Below are positions 8,301 to 17,134 of a stretch of 64,000 nt of DNA, piece after piece. The notes under the pieces are model-generated. The model was not told where the DNA came from. It was given only the letters and a program-made list of their open reading frames with translations, and ran no database searches. The stretch comes from Henriciella sp. GTDB lineage: Bacteria; Pseudomonadota; Alphaproteobacteria; Caulobacterales; Hyphomonadaceae. Within the stretch, counting starts at the first letter, position 1, and every line of letters begins with the position of its first letter. The stretch is from positions 16,622 through 80,621 of the forward strand of contig JABSQB010000012.1 in NCBI GenBank assembly GCA_013214545.1, written 5' to 3'. The translations under genes and the position numbers were made by a program.

Positions 8301-9245
8301 ATGCCTGTACGTTCGATTTTGTTTGGAGCCAGTCTTCTTGGTCTCGCGGCCTGCGGTGGCGGCGGTGGCGATTATGAGCGCTCCATGGCACCGCCCTCGC
8401 CAGCGCCGGTCATGGCCGAAGACGCGATCGAGTTTGACGGCAGCGCGCAGATGAAATCTGTCGCAGGCCTGCAAAGCGCAGCCGATGAATCCGCGCCGCA
8501 ACCGAGCGCCGGCGAGCCCGCCGCTGAACAATATATTGCTTATCGCCACAGCCTCGGCCTCACCCTGCCAAAAGGCGAAGTCGACCCCATGATGGCGGCC
8601 CATAGCGAAGCTTGCCGCGCAGCGGGAACCTCGACCTGCATTGTCATCAACTCGAATGTCTACAGCCAGGATGAGGATTACGCCTCCGGCAATCTCTCCA
8701 TCCGCGCGACACCGGCCTGGATCGAAACCTTTATGGGCGGGGTTGAGAGCGATGCCGAAAAATCCGGCGGCGAGGTTACTCAGCGCTCAACCAGCGCCGA
8801 GGATCTGACTCGCCAAATCATCGATACGGGCGCCCGTCTTGAAGCGCAGAAAACCCTGCAAACCCGCCTGCTCAACCTGCTCGAACGCCGGGATGGCGAA
8901 CTTGGCGAACTGCTTCAGATTGAACGCGAGCTCGCCCGCGTCACCGGCCAGATCGAGAGCATTGAAGCACAGCTCAAAACCTTGCGTTTGCGGGTGTCCA
9001 TGTCGTCGCTCGACATCAATTACCAGACCAAGGTGCCAGCCTTTAGCGGTTCGCGCGAGAACCCGCTCGGACAGGCCTTTGGCGATTTCTTCTACAATCT
9101 GTCCGGCGCCATTGCAGCCGTCATCACCGCATTCGCGATTGGACTGCCATGGATCATGTTGATCGGATTGTTCTTGTGGATCTGGCTGAAGCTGATCTGG
9201 CCGCGCCTGCGTGGACGCAAGAAGAAACCGGGCGCGGCGTCTTAG
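8301..9245 (+). CDS. DUF4349 domain lipoprotein with C-terminal membrane helix
   Basis: A 314-residue envelope protein. It starts with a lipoprotein signal ending in GLAAC followed by glycines, which disfavours retention in the inner membrane by the +2 rule. The middle is a DUF4349 domain (roughly residues 110-250), with a helical hairpin rich in Glu/Arg (ERRDGELGELLQIERELARV) predicted to be coiled coil. A strong hydrophobic helix (about 270-300) and a basic tail close the protein. Having both a lipid anchor and a C-terminal helix is normal for DUF4349 proteins. The function is unknown. A GGAGGG site precedes the ATG. Confidence 0.82.
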   Translation: MPVRSILFGASLLGLAACGGGGGDYERSMAPPSPAPVMAEDAIEFDGSAQMKSVAGLQSAADESAPQPSAGEPAAEQYIAYRHSLGLTLPKGEVDPMMAAHSEACRAAGTSTCIVINSNVYSQDEDYASGNLSIRATPAWIETFMGGVESDAEKSGGEVTQRSTSAEDLTRQIIDTGARLEAQKTLQTRLLNLLERRDGELGELLQIERELARVTGQIESIEAQLKTLRLRVSMSSLDINYQTKVPAFSGSRENPLGQAFGDFFYNLSGAIAAVITAFAIGLPWIMLIGLFLWIWLKLIWPRLRGRKKKPGAAS

Positions 9246-9970
9246 GCCGACTGAACATTGATCAGGGCGTGCCCGATCACGGCTTTCAGATATTCCGGAT
9301 CAAACGGCTTAGTGATCAGGTAAGACGGTCCCTCATTCGTGGTTGAGAGATATTTCTCCGGATAGGCCGTGACATAGACAACCGGGACATTGTCCGGCAG
9401 CTGCATTTGCGCGATCGCATCTGTGCCTTGCGATCCGTCGGCCAGATTGATGTCACTCAGAACCAGATCGGGTTGTTGTCCCTGGCACAGGGTCACAGCC
9501 TCGTCCGCCGTAATCGCGATCCCGATCACCTGATGGCCGAGGCTTTCAGCGAGGCGTTTCAGTTGAGACGAGATTAGCGGCTCGTCCTCAATGATCAGAA
9601 GCCGGGTTGCGGTGAATGAGGTCAGATCCGCTTCGGCGATGACCAGCATTTTCTCAAGCTCTTGTTCGCTGACACCAAAAATGCGGCGCACCATGGCTTG
9701 CGGCAAATTCTCAACCGCGATTAGCAGCAGCGCCCGGCGCGATTTCGCCGCTTGCGAGCTTGAGAGCTTGTCGAGTTCCTGATCGAGCATTTTGAACAAG
9801 CGCTCGCGATCGAAGTCGGTTTCCTCGAAGCTCGCCTCCAGGGACAAATCAATCACAGTCTGCAAAACACGCTCAACGCAGGCGTCGCCGGTAGCGGTGT
9901 CGCCGGTCGCCGCGCGGGCATAGCGACGCAGATAGGGTACGAGTTTTTCTATGCGTTCGGCCGTCCACAT
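9242..9970 (-). CDS. phyR: general stress response regulator PhyR
   Basis: PhyR is the anti-anti-sigma factor of the alphaproteobacterial general stress response. When phosphorylated, its sigma-like domain binds NepR and frees the ECF sigma factor EcfG. The 242 residues show the expected order: a sigma-like N-terminus (VPYLRRYARAATGD, then about 120 residues) and a C-terminal receiver with IIEDEPLI, the phospho-acceptor in LVLSDINLADG, VYVTAYPEK and the KPFDP lysine. It diverges from nepR, the usual arrangement, and overlaps the DUF4349 gene by 4 bp at its 3' end. Confidence 0.92.
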   Translation of the reverse strand: MWTAERIEKLVPYLRRYARAATGDTATGDACVERVLQTVIDLSLEASFEETDFDRERLFKMLDQELDKLSSSQAAKSRRALLLIAVENLPQAMVRRIFGVSEQELEKMLVIAEADLTSFTATRLLIIEDEPLISSQLKRLAESLGHQVIGIAITADEAVTLCQGQQPDLVLSDINLADGSQGTDAIAQMQLPDNVPVVYVTAYPEKYLSTTNEGPSYLITKPFDPEYLKAVIGHALINVQSA

Positions 9971-10035
9971 TCTATTTTTCCCCGAACAAATCCAACTGCT
10001 TAAATGTCATTGACGAGACCGCACATATCCGACTT

Positions 10036-10275
10036 TTGTCCCGGCTGGGCGATGAGCCTCGAAAGCGGGGAAAGCTTTTGTCACCACGGGACCCAAAATC
10101 AAGCCAGCCTGAGCAGGAGGGACTGCCAAAAGTCGGCGAGGACCGGCTGGTGGAAATTGGTGATGCGCTGCGCAAAAAATATGCGGATATCCAAAACGAA
10201 CCGGTTCCCGATCGCTTGCAGAAAATGATCGACGCCCTGAAAGAGGCGGAAAAGCGCGCCCGCTCCGGCGATTAA
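10036..10275 (+). CDS. nepR: anti-sigma factor NepR
   Basis: NepR sequesters EcfG and is in turn captured by phosphorylated PhyR. The diagnostic core is the two-helix block IGDALRKKYADIQNEPVPDR followed by LQKMIDALKEAEKR; the NEPVPDR segment is the family signature. At 79 residues from a TTG the protein is slightly longer than many NepRs. The true start may be a later codon, since no strong ribosome site marks the TTG at 10036. Unlike the common layout, no ecfG gene follows; the next gene is a convergent histidine kinase overlapping by 4 bp. Confidence 0.85.
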   Translation: MSRLGDEPRKRGKLLSPRDPKSSQPEQEGLPKVGEDRLVEIGDALRKKYADIQNEPVPDRLQKMIDALKEAEKRARSGD

Positions 10276-11261
10276 TCTTCCTCAAACGCCACCTCCCCGG
10301 ACTCGACGCTGATGCTCACCGGCACGCGGAAGCTCAGTTTCAGTCCATCCGGCTCGAACCGGTGCTGAACATTCATATTGGGCATCATGCCGAACAGTTG
10401 AAACCCGAAACCGGTTTCTTCTGGCGGGACGAGATTCTTCATGCCCGTCTCATGCCACTCAGCCCGCAACATGTCGTCTTCGATCCACCATTTCGCGTGC
10501 AATCGCCCTGTATCGCAGGACAGAAATCCGTATTTGGACGCATTGGTCACCATTTCATGCACGAACATGGACGTGGTTTTACTGGCTCGGACGGTGAGCT
10601 TTATGGGCTCGCCCTCGAATGTGATGCGATCCATGGCTGGTCCCGCATATGGCTCCAATTCCGTCAGCATCACCGTCTCGAAATCCAGGCCCGTCCAGTG
10701 GGCTTCCGTCAGCGCCACGAAGTTCCGGCTCATGGCGGCGAGGCGGCCATTGAAGCTCTTCAGGAAACTCTCCGTGTCACTGGTCGTCTGCGCGGTGTGA
10801 TCCGCGATCGATTGAACCACGGCCAGCGTATTCCGAACGCGGTGGTGCAGCTCAGCGGTGACCAGGTCCCGCTGCTTTCGCAATTCTTCGCGCTCCGTCA
10901 CATCCTCGGCCCGCTGGACCATGAACTCGACCTTGCCCTTGTCGCAGCGAATAGGAAATTGAGCGATCTGCCAGATCCTGTCCTCGACCGTCCCGTCGGG
11001 ATTTTCCATTTTGTAAGGCTGTGCCTCCATCAGCGTCGCCTCACCCGCCAGGGTTCTCTCGAAAACCTGTTTGACCGCGGCAACCCGCTCCGGAGTATCT
11101 GGGAAGACATCGAAAATGTAATTTCCGATCAGGTCCGACTTTTTGCGCTGAACCGATTTGCAATAGGCCTCATTGGCGTCGACATAGACCAGACTGGTAT
11201 CCAGAACCATCACCGCATTCGGCATCCGGTCGAAGATTGTCTTGTGAAACGTGGCAGACAT
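10272..11261 (-). CDS. HWE-family histidine kinase with N-terminal PAS domain
   Basis: A 329-residue soluble sensor kinase. A PAS domain spans about residues 8-120 (MPNAVMVLDTSLVYVDANEA, with QRAEDVTERE at its end). It is followed by a HisKA_2/HWE-type dimerisation motif (ELHHRVRNTLAVVQSIADHT, phospho-acceptor His near 140) and an HWE-type ATPase with HEMVTNASKYG and KWWIEDD. Kinases of this kind placed beside phyR and nepR commonly control PhyR phosphorylation, so a PhyK-like role is inferred from context. Absence of transmembrane helices argues for a cytosolic signal. The N-terminus may bind a cofactor, but LOV cysteine motifs are not evident. Confidence 0.85.
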   Translation of the reverse strand: MSATFHKTIFDRMPNAVMVLDTSLVYVDANEAYCKSVQRKKSDLIGNYIFDVFPDTPERVAAVKQVFERTLAGEATLMEAQPYKMENPDGTVEDRIWQIAQFPIRCDKGKVEFMVQRAEDVTEREELRKQRDLVTAELHHRVRNTLAVVQSIADHTAQTTSDTESFLKSFNGRLAAMSRNFVALTEAHWTGLDFETVMLTELEPYAGPAMDRITFEGEPIKLTVRASKTTSMFVHEMVTNASKYGFLSCDTGRLHAKWWIEDDMLRAEWHETGMKNLVPPEETGFGFQLFGMMPNMNVQHRFEPDGLKLSFRVPVSISVESGEVAFEED

Positions 11262-11346
11262 AGCTCAACCCCAGCGTGAGTTCCTCCGGTCTCGGCGTGT
11301 TCGCTGGCGACGGCAAGGGCGCGGTCTAATCCAATAGGCGACGCCT

Positions 11347-11374
11347 TTGAGAACAACCCAAGGTGAGGTATACT
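11347..11374 (+). promoter_or_regulatory. candidate sigma70-type promoter
   Basis: TTGAGA at 11347-11352 and TATACT at 11369-11374 are separated by 16 nt in the 222-bp spacer before the secreted-protein gene at 11484. Transcription would start near 11381, leaving a leader of about 100 nt. The assignment is by consensus match only. I also searched this spacer for an EcfG-type promoter for the divergent kinase and saw none. Confidence 0.4.
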
Positions 11375-11483
11375 ATCAGGATAACCTTTGGGTCTGGCTT
11401 CCGCTGGTCTGGCCGCGCCCCAAAGGAACAAAGCAGGATAGGCCCACATTTCCGCAGATCAGCCTGTGACAGGAGGACCTGTG

Positions 11484-12038
11484 ATGGTTCGATTCCCTCG
11501 CCTTATCCTGACTGCGCTCGCGGCCACAACTTTGGGCTTATCCGCGTCTGCAGCTCCGATTATTCGCGACGCCGCTATGTTCGAGACCTTTGCCATTGAG
11601 GGCGTCGGCCTCGACATGGCGCCGGAAGACGCGTTCAACTTGCTGATTGCCAATGGTTATGCCGCTGGCCCAGTTACGACTTATGCCGATTGGGGCGCTG
11701 GCTCGCTGAATTTTGAACGCGGTTCTTATAGCGGTCCGGAGGGTATTTCTTCGGTCACACTCGGCCGGGCGCATGGGCGCCTTGCCTTGATCAGCCAGTC
11801 GCTGAACCGGCCCGGCATCGACTTTAATGGCGAGATGTCAAACGCGCAGTCGCATTTCACGGTCGCGGGCGACGAGACAGATTGCCGTGTGAACCGCTCG
11901 GGCACATCCGGCAGCTGCTCCATCCGGGACGCCGAAATCCCGGATGATGTCACGATGAAATACACAATGACCGCTATGCCAACGATGATTATGCGGTCGA
12001 TTTCCCGGCCGAAAGACCTTCTGGAAACGATGAATTAG
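11484..12038 (+). CDS. secreted protein of unknown function
   Basis: A 184-residue protein with a clear Sec signal peptide (VRFPRLILTALAATTLGLSA, cleavage after ASA). The mature part opens with a stretch resembling periplasmic modulators (FAIEGVGLDMAPEDAFNLLI) and contains two cysteines (CRVNRSGTSGSC) that could form a disulfide. The ATG at 11484 has an AGGAGG site 7 nt upstream; the GTG at 11466 lies before that site and is rejected. I do not recognise a family. Confidence 0.7.
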   Translation: MVRFPRLILTALAATTLGLSASAAPIIRDAAMFETFAIEGVGLDMAPEDAFNLLIANGYAAGPVTTYADWGAGSLNFERGSYSGPEGISSVTLGRAHGRLALISQSLNRPGIDFNGEMSNAQSHFTVAGDETDCRVNRSGTSGSCSIRDAEIPDDVTMKYTMTAMPTMIMRSISRPKDLLETMN

Positions 12039-12205
12039 GTCGATTGGGTGTGTCCGGGACGGCTGTCCCTTGAGCGACTGAATCCCGGCGAAATTCCGCG
12101 ATTGCCCGCCGCAGTTGCGGCAATGTCGTTAACGCCGCCAATCATCCGGTTTTTGGCACGCTCCCTGCGTGGGTCCTGGCAACGGTTACTCATGGAGGGA
12201 CGACC

Positions 12206-12562
12206 ATGCCATTTCCGAGAGCTCTTTTTCGTGCCCACAAGGCGCTTAGCCCGGCAACGGACACGATTCCTGTCCTGCGCTCGGTCAGCGAGATTGAACA
12301 GGAACGAAACAGCGAACGTGACCCAAAATGGTGCGTTTGTGTCGTCACATCTGTCGAAGAAACGACCGAACAACGCCAATCGGTTCGCGAAGGGATTATC
12401 CTTGATGCGGGCAGCGCCGGTGCGCGTGTCCGTTTTCGCAGCAAAAGCCGCCTGCCAGGCGAGGTCACCATCAAAGCGTCACGCATCGGTCTGGAGCGCG
12501 TCGCGCGGGTGATCTGGCAGGATGAATTCGACGCCGGGCTGGCTTATATCGATAAGGTCTAA
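12206..12562 (+). CDS. PilZ domain protein
   Basis: A 118-residue cytosolic protein whose C-terminal 60 residues resemble a minimal PilZ domain, the c-di-GMP receptor fold. The expected RxxxR element is only loosely matched (RQSVREGIILDAGSAGARVR), with a D/NxSxxG-like turn as LDAGSAGA. Because both motifs are degenerate, c-di-GMP binding is uncertain. A GGAGGG site 6 nt upstream supports the start. The stop overlaps that of convergent bolA by 4 bp. Confidence 0.72.
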   Translation: MPFPRALFRAHKALSPATDTIPVLRSVSEIEQERNSERDPKWCVCVVTSVEETTEQRQSVREGIILDAGSAGARVRFRSKSRLPGEVTIKASRIGLERVARVIWQDEFDAGLAYIDKV

Positions 12563-12789
12563 GGCGCCCGCGTCTTGAGCGCGAGGGCGTGCAGCTCGCC
12601 GCCCATATTACCTTTCAGAGCGGCATACACCATCTGATGCTGGGCCACGCGGGTCTTGCCGCGAAACTGCTCGGAGACGATTTCCGCCTGCCAGTGATCA
12701 TTGTCACCCGCAAGATCCGTCAGGATGATCTCAGCCTCCGGAAAGGCCTCCGTCAGGAAGCCTTCCAGGGTTTCTCTGGTCATAGCCAT
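12559..12789 (-). CDS. BolA family protein
   Basis: A 76-residue BolA-like protein. BolAs act with monothiol glutaredoxins in iron-sulfur trafficking or regulation. The sequence shows the family fold signature DHWQAEIVSEQFRGKTRVAQ, with the C-terminal invariant histidine in GGELHALALKT. It starts 2 bp after the stop of ftsH on the same strand, so the two are likely one transcript. The usual glutaredoxin neighbour is absent from the window. Confidence 0.88.
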   Translation of the reverse strand: MAMTRETLEGFLTEAFPEAEIILTDLAGDNDHWQAEIVSEQFRGKTRVAQHQMVYAALKGNMGGELHALALKTRAP

Positions 12790-12791
12790 GA

Positions 12792-14714
12792 TTATGCAGG
12801 CTCCGGCTCGCCGCCAAAGTCTGAGCCTTTGTCCTTGCGGCGTTTGCCGATGACCGGCACAGCCGCGTTCGGACGCGGTGGCTCGTCTGGCTCATCCGGG
12901 CGCTCTGGCAAAGTGCCGTCATTGATCAGCGCGCGGATTTCGTCGCCGGTTAGAGTCTCATACTCGAGCAGGGCTTCGGCCAGCGCCGACCATTGATCCT
13001 TGAACTTGGTCATGATCTCGCGGGCATCATCCATGCCTTTCTGGATCAGCTTGCGCACTTCTTCCTCGATCTTCTTGGAAGTTTCTTCAGAGACAGAAGA
13101 CGATTGCACCAGCTGCTGGCCAAGGAAGACCTGGCCCTGATCCTCACCATAGTCGACCGGACCGATCTCATCAGAAAGACCCCAGCGGGTGACCATGGCG
13201 CGGGCGAGACGGGTCGCCTGCTGAATGTCAGAGGCAGCACCAGCCGTAACGGCCTCATCACCGAATTTCTCTTCCTCAGCGACACGGCCGCCCATGATGA
13301 TGGCAAGGCGCGAGGTCATTTCAATCCGGCTCATGGACAGTTTGTCGTCTTCTGGCAACTGCATGACCATGCCGAGCGCGCGGCCGCGCGGGATGATGGT
13401 CGCCTTGTGAACCGGGTCCGCCTTGGGCACTTTCAGCGCCACGATGGCGTGGCCGGCTTCGTGCCAGGCGGTGAGTTCTTTTTCGTCCTGGCTCATCACC
13501 ATGGAGCGACGCTCTGGCCCCATCAGGACCTTGTCCTTGGCGTCTTCAAACTCCTGCATCGCAACAACACGCTTGCCGCGGCGGGCTGCCAGCAAGGCCG
13601 CCTCATTGACCAGATTGGCGAGGTCAGCGCCCGAGAAGCCAGGCGTTCCGCGGGCAATGATCTTCGGCTCAACGTTCTTCGCCAGAGGCACGTTGCGCAT
13701 ATGCACTTTCAGGATCTTCTCGCGGCCAATCACGTCAGGATTGCCAACCGTGACCTGCCGGTCAAAGCGGCCAGGACGGAGCAAGGCAGGGTCGAGCACG
13801 TCAGGGCGGTTAGTCGCCGCGACGATGATAATTCCGTCATTGGCTTCAAATCCATCCATCTCGACAAGAAGCTGGTTCAGCGTCTGCTCACGCTCATCAT
13901 TGCCGCCACCAAGACCGGCGCCCCGCGAGCGACCGACCGCATCAATCTCGTCAATGAAGATGATGCATGGCGCATTGCGCTTGGCTTGCTCGAACATGTC
14001 GCGGACACGGCTGGCGCCGACGCCAACGAACATCTCAACGAAGTCTGAGCCTGAAATTGTGAAGAAGGGGACACCCGCCTCGCCAGCAATGGCGCGCGCT
14101 AGCAGCGTCTTACCGGTTCCGGGCGGGCCCACCAGCAGCGCGCCTTTGGGGATCTTGCCGCCGAGACGCTGGAACTTGGCCGGGTCTTTCAGGAAGTCGA
14201 CCACTTCTTCCAGCTCTTCCTTGGCTTCATCGACCCCGGCCACATCGTCAAAGGTGACGCGGCCTTGCTTCTCGGTCAGCAGGCGGGCGCGGGATTTACC
14301 GAAGCTCATGGCGCCGCGGCCGCCGCCGCCAGACTGCATCTGGCGCATGAAGAAGAACAGGATTGCGACAATGAATATGATCGGCAGCAGGCCAACGATC
14401 AGATCGCCAAGATTGAACCCTGTGTCCGGATCATCGACCACAGATGGAACGTCGAGCTCGATCATCCGCTCCCGCAATGCGCCGAGGTCCTGGCTCTTCT
14501 GAGCATAGATACGTTCATTGCTGGTGGTCACCGCGGTGACCTTGGTCGGGGTGATCACAACTTCGGAAAGTTGTTTGCCTTCCGCCAGCGCATACACCTC
14601 AGAGATGTCGACCTTCTTAGCTCCGGCTTGTGCCGGGTTGCTTTGCATGACGGCCAAGAGACCAAGCAGGAGAACCGCGATCAGGCCCCAGACCGCGAGA
14701 TTACGCATATTCAT
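12792..14714 (-). CDS. ftsH: ATP-dependent zinc metalloprotease FtsH
   Basis: A membrane-anchored AAA+ protease that degrades misfolded membrane proteins and regulators. The 640 residues give the normal order. There is a TM helix at about 8-24, a short periplasmic domain, and a second TM at about 105-125. The AAA module carries Walker A (GPPGTGKT, near 195), Walker B ([13 protein letters not shown]) and the second region of homology ([20 protein letters not shown]). The zinc site is HEAGH near 420. The proline-rich tail is normal. It is divergent from the TAXI gene and leads an ftsH-bolA unit. Confidence 0.97.
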   Translation of the reverse strand: MNMRNLAVWGLIAVLLLGLLAVMQSNPAQAGAKKVDISEVYALAEGKQLSEVVITPTKVTAVTTSNERIYAQKSQDLGALRERMIELDVPSVVDDPDTGFNLGDLIVGLLPIIFIVAILFFFMRQMQSGGGGRGAMSFGKSRARLLTEKQGRVTFDDVAGVDEAKEELEEVVDFLKDPAKFQRLGGKIPKGALLVGPPGTGKTLLARAIAGEAGVPFFTISGSDFVEMFVGVGASRVRDMFEQAKRNAPCIIFIDEIDAVGRSRGAGLGGGNDEREQTLNQLLVEMDGFEANDGIIIVAATNRPDVLDPALLRPGRFDRQVTVGNPDVIGREKILKVHMRNVPLAKNVEPKIIARGTPGFSGADLANLVNEAALLAARRGKRVVAMQEFEDAKDKVLMGPERRSMVMSQDEKELTAWHEAGHAIVALKVPKADPVHKATIIPRGRALGMVMQLPEDDKLSMSRIEMTSRLAIIMGGRVAEEEKFGDEAVTAGAASDIQQATRLARAMVTRWGLSDEIGPVDYGEDQGQVFLGQQLVQSSSVSEETSKKIEEEVRKLIQKGMDDAREIMTKFKDQWSALAEALLEYETLTGDEIRALINDGTLPERPDEPDEPPRPNAAVPVIGKRRKDKGSDFGGEPEPA

Positions 14715-14753
14715 CGATCATTCCAGACGTTAGAGATGTCACTTTCCTATAAT

Positions 14754-14817
14754 ATAGGTGAAGGATTTCATGAAAACGACTCAAATCATGTCAATCTGTG
14801 ACATAAGCTTCACCTAT
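14754..14817. repeat. spaced 10-bp inverted repeat in the ftsH/TAXI divergent spacer
   Basis: ATAGGTGAAG at 14754-14763 and its exact reverse complement CTTCACCTAT at 14808-14817 flank a 44-nt interval between the divergent ftsH and TAXI genes. The minus strand between them contains TTGACA. The left copy overlaps a 13-bp palindrome (CCTATAATATAGG, 14746-14758). It may be a two-site operator for looping or cooperative binding. The regulator is unknown. Confidence 0.4.
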
Positions 14818-14862
14818 GGCTATGAATTGCCCGAATCGGGTCGCCGTTTTGAGGGATAATTG

Positions 14863-16143
14863 ATGAAAGACGCGTTGAAAGTTTATGGTCCACTCGCGGC
14901 CGTCATTCTGATCCTGTTGATCATTACAATGCGCTTCGTGGCCCCGCCGCCACCTATGGAGTTGCGCTTCGCTGCGGGCGGCGCGGATGGTCAATATTAT
15001 GCCCTCGCCCAGCGCTATGCCTACGATCTCGCCCGGCATGGCATTGATGTCGAAGTGCTTGAAACCAAAGGCACGATTGAGAATTATGAATTGCTCAAAT
15101 CCGGTGAAGCCGATGTGGCGCTCCTGCAAGGCGGCCTCGCCGATGACGACTCGCTTGAAGCCCTGAGATCTCTGGGCGGCATGTTTGCTGAACCGTTCTG
15201 GATTTTCTCCCGGTCGGATCAATTGTCGCGTCTGTCATCAGACTTCGGCGACCTGGAACAAGTACGCATCGCTGGCGGACCGGTCGGGTCAGGAACACGG
15301 GCAATGACCGAACGCTTGCAAGCCGAATGGGGCGGTGAGTGGCTGAACATTGTGCCTCTGTCCGGCACCGATGCCGTTGATGCGCTTCTGGCTGAACAGG
15401 TTGAAGCGGCGGTGTTTACCGCAAGCGTTGACGCCGGCTATGTCCAGGAACTTCTCAAGACGCCAACGGTTCGACTGATCGGCATGCGCCGCGCCAAGGG
15501 GCTGTCCATGCGCGATGATGCACTCGCGCCGCTGACGCTGTATGACGGCGTCGTCGATATGGACCGGGATATCCCCGCCGGGGACGTTGAACTGATCTCG
15601 GCCATTGCTCAGCTCGGCGTCGACAAGGATCTGCACCCGGCGCTGCAATCGGTTTTGCTGGAAGCGGCAGAGAACACCCATAATGGCGGGTCGATCCTAA
15701 CCCGCGCCAAGACCTTCCCGGACGAAACGCGCACAGACCTGCCGCTTTCTGATGAAGCGCGGCGCTATTATCGCAGCGGCCCGACATTCCTGCGCCGGTA
15801 TTTCTCCTTTGGCTGGGCCAATTTCCTGGAGCGCGCTTGGGTGTTCCTGATCCCGATGGTGGCTTTGCTGATCCCGCTGGTACAGATGGCGCCGCCCGTG
15901 TATCGCTGGCGCATCCGGCGCAAGATCTATGTCTGGTACAATGATCTGCACGATCTGGAACGGCGTGGCTTCGAAGCCAAATCAGATGACGACCGCAGCA
16001 AAGTGCTGTCCGAGATTCAGGCGCTACAACATGAAGTTGGTCAGGTGGACGTCCCGGTCTCCTATAATGACGAGCTTTATCACCTGCGCAGCCATATCAA
16101 TTTCGTCGAAGCCCTTATCGCACGCCAAGCAGCGCTTGGGTAA
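14863..16143 (+). CDS. TAXI-family TRAP-type solute-binding protein
   Basis: A 426-residue periplasmic-domain protein of the TAXI type. An N-terminal hydrophobic helix (about residues 9-27) acts as an uncleaved anchor or signal. The binding domain begins with LRFAAGGADGQYYALAQRYA and includes a GTRAMTERL loop. A second TM near 325-345 (AWVFLIPMVALLIPLVQMAP) is followed by about 80 cytosolic, charged residues that look coiled-coil. No DctM/DctQ-like permease gene is near, so it is an orphan. ATG 14863 follows a GAGGGA site; the TTG one codon earlier is less likely. Confidence 0.82.
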   Translation: MKDALKVYGPLAAVILILLIITMRFVAPPPPMELRFAAGGADGQYYALAQRYAYDLARHGIDVEVLETKGTIENYELLKSGEADVALLQGGLADDDSLEALRSLGGMFAEPFWIFSRSDQLSRLSSDFGDLEQVRIAGGPVGSGTRAMTERLQAEWGGEWLNIVPLSGTDAVDALLAEQVEAAVFTASVDAGYVQELLKTPTVRLIGMRRAKGLSMRDDALAPLTLYDGVVDMDRDIPAGDVELISAIAQLGVDKDLHPALQSVLLEAAENTHNGGSILTRAKTFPDETRTDLPLSDEARRYYRSGPTFLRRYFSFGWANFLERAWVFLIPMVALLIPLVQMAPPVYRWRIRRKIYVWYNDLHDLERRGFEAKSDDDRSKVLSEIQALQHEVGQVDVPVSYNDELYHLRSHINFVEALIARQAALG

Positions 16144-16314
16144 CTGTTCGAGCACTTTTCGTACGCGCTGGAGCGGTGGCTCAGTCATCGTTCATCCGTG
16201 TTTGATTTGCAGGCATTGTTTAGTTTTTCAACACGGCAATTCGATCGATCCTGCATTGACGAGGGCCCATCAGTCAGACCATAGTTCCAAAAAAGAACCT
16301 ACGGAGGGTTGAAG

Positions 16315-17079
16315 ATGAAACCGGTTTGTCTGGTCATAGGTGCGGGCGCTGGAATTGGCGGCACCGTCGGAACGAAATTTGCCAGCGAAGGCTATCACGC
16401 CGTGCTCTGCCGACGCAGCGATAAGGAAGGCCTCGACAAATTGGTCGACGGCATCAAGTCCGCCGGCGGCGAGGCTACAGGTCTTCTGCTCAACGCGATT
16501 GAAGACGACGTCATCGAAGAGACCGTCCTCCACGTTGAGAAGAATATCGGCCCGATCGAAGTGGTGATCTATAATCTCGGCGCGCAGATCGGGAACGTAC
16601 CGCTAGAGCAGACCAGCTATAAGCAATTCGAAATGGGCTGGCGCCTTGGCACATTCGGCCTGTTCCGACTGGCCAAGACGGTTTGCCCGCTGATGGCTGA
16701 ACGCGGCAGCGGCGCCCTCATGGTCACCTCCGCGACGGCTGCCGTGCGCGGCAATAAAGGCCAGCACTCGCATGCCGCGGCCATGGGCGGCCGCCGAATG
16801 CTGTGCCAGTCGTTGAACGCGCAATACGCCCCGCTCGGCATTCACGTTGCGCATATTCTCGTGGACAGCATGGTCGATGCGCCCGATACTCTGGGCAAAC
16901 TGGTCGGACCGGAAGTATTCCAGCAATTGCGCGATACCCGCGGCGCTGAAGATGGCATGATGCTGCCAGCCAAGATGGCCGAAACCTATTATCATCTGGC
17001 GACGCAGCACCGCTCCGCCTGGACGCATGAGCTCGATTTGCGGGTCTTCTCGGATGTCGCCTGGTGGAATCACGCCTAA
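16315..17079 (+). CDS. atypical short-chain dehydrogenase/reductase
   Basis: A 254-residue SDR-fold protein. The nucleotide motif is present but modified (VIGAGAGIGGTVGTKFA instead of TGxxxGIG) and the NAG element reads YNLGAQ. At the active site the catalytic serine aligns (MVTSATAAVRG), but the YxxxK pair reads HAAAM (residues after GQHS), so both proton relay residues are changed. Relatives in alphaproteobacteria often carry FAAAK at this place. The enzyme may use different chemistry or be a non-catalytic binder. An ATG with GGAGGG upstream was chosen. The gene ends at a shared terminator region. Confidence 0.8.
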   Translation: MKPVCLVIGAGAGIGGTVGTKFASEGYHAVLCRRSDKEGLDKLVDGIKSAGGEATGLLLNAIEDDVIEETVLHVEKNIGPIEVVIYNLGAQIGNVPLEQTSYKQFEMGWRLGTFGLFRLAKTVCPLMAERGSGALMVTSATAAVRGNKGQHSHAAAMGGRRMLCQSLNAQYAPLGIHVAHILVDSMVDAPDTLGKLVGPEVFQQLRDTRGAEDGMMLPAKMAETYYHLATQHRSAWTHELDLRVFSDVAWWNHA

Positions 17080-17085
17080 AACAAA

Positions 17086-17109
17086 ACCCCGGCTCGGTGG
17101 AGCCGGGGT
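17086..17109 (-). terminator. intrinsic terminator of the peroxiredoxin gene
   Basis: A 10-bp perfect GC-rich stem (17086-17095 with 17100-17109) closes a GGTG loop. On the minus strand it is followed directly by a T-rich run (TTTTGTTTT), so it should stop transcripts from the peroxiredoxin gene. On the plus strand the T-run is missing, so it is a weaker stop for the SDR gene. Confidence 0.8.
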
Positions 17110-17134
17110 CTGACTTGCACAGGCGTGTGCTTGT

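Noticed and set aside
9971..10035. Possible EcfG promoter between phyR and nepR
   Set aside because: CGAAC is present but not GGAAC, and no CGTT at the right distance on either strand.
13423..14502. Long plus-strand frame antisense to ftsH
   Set aside because: Shadow of the real gene: biased Ser/Arg/Pro composition, no family motif, and the minus strand encodes full FtsH.
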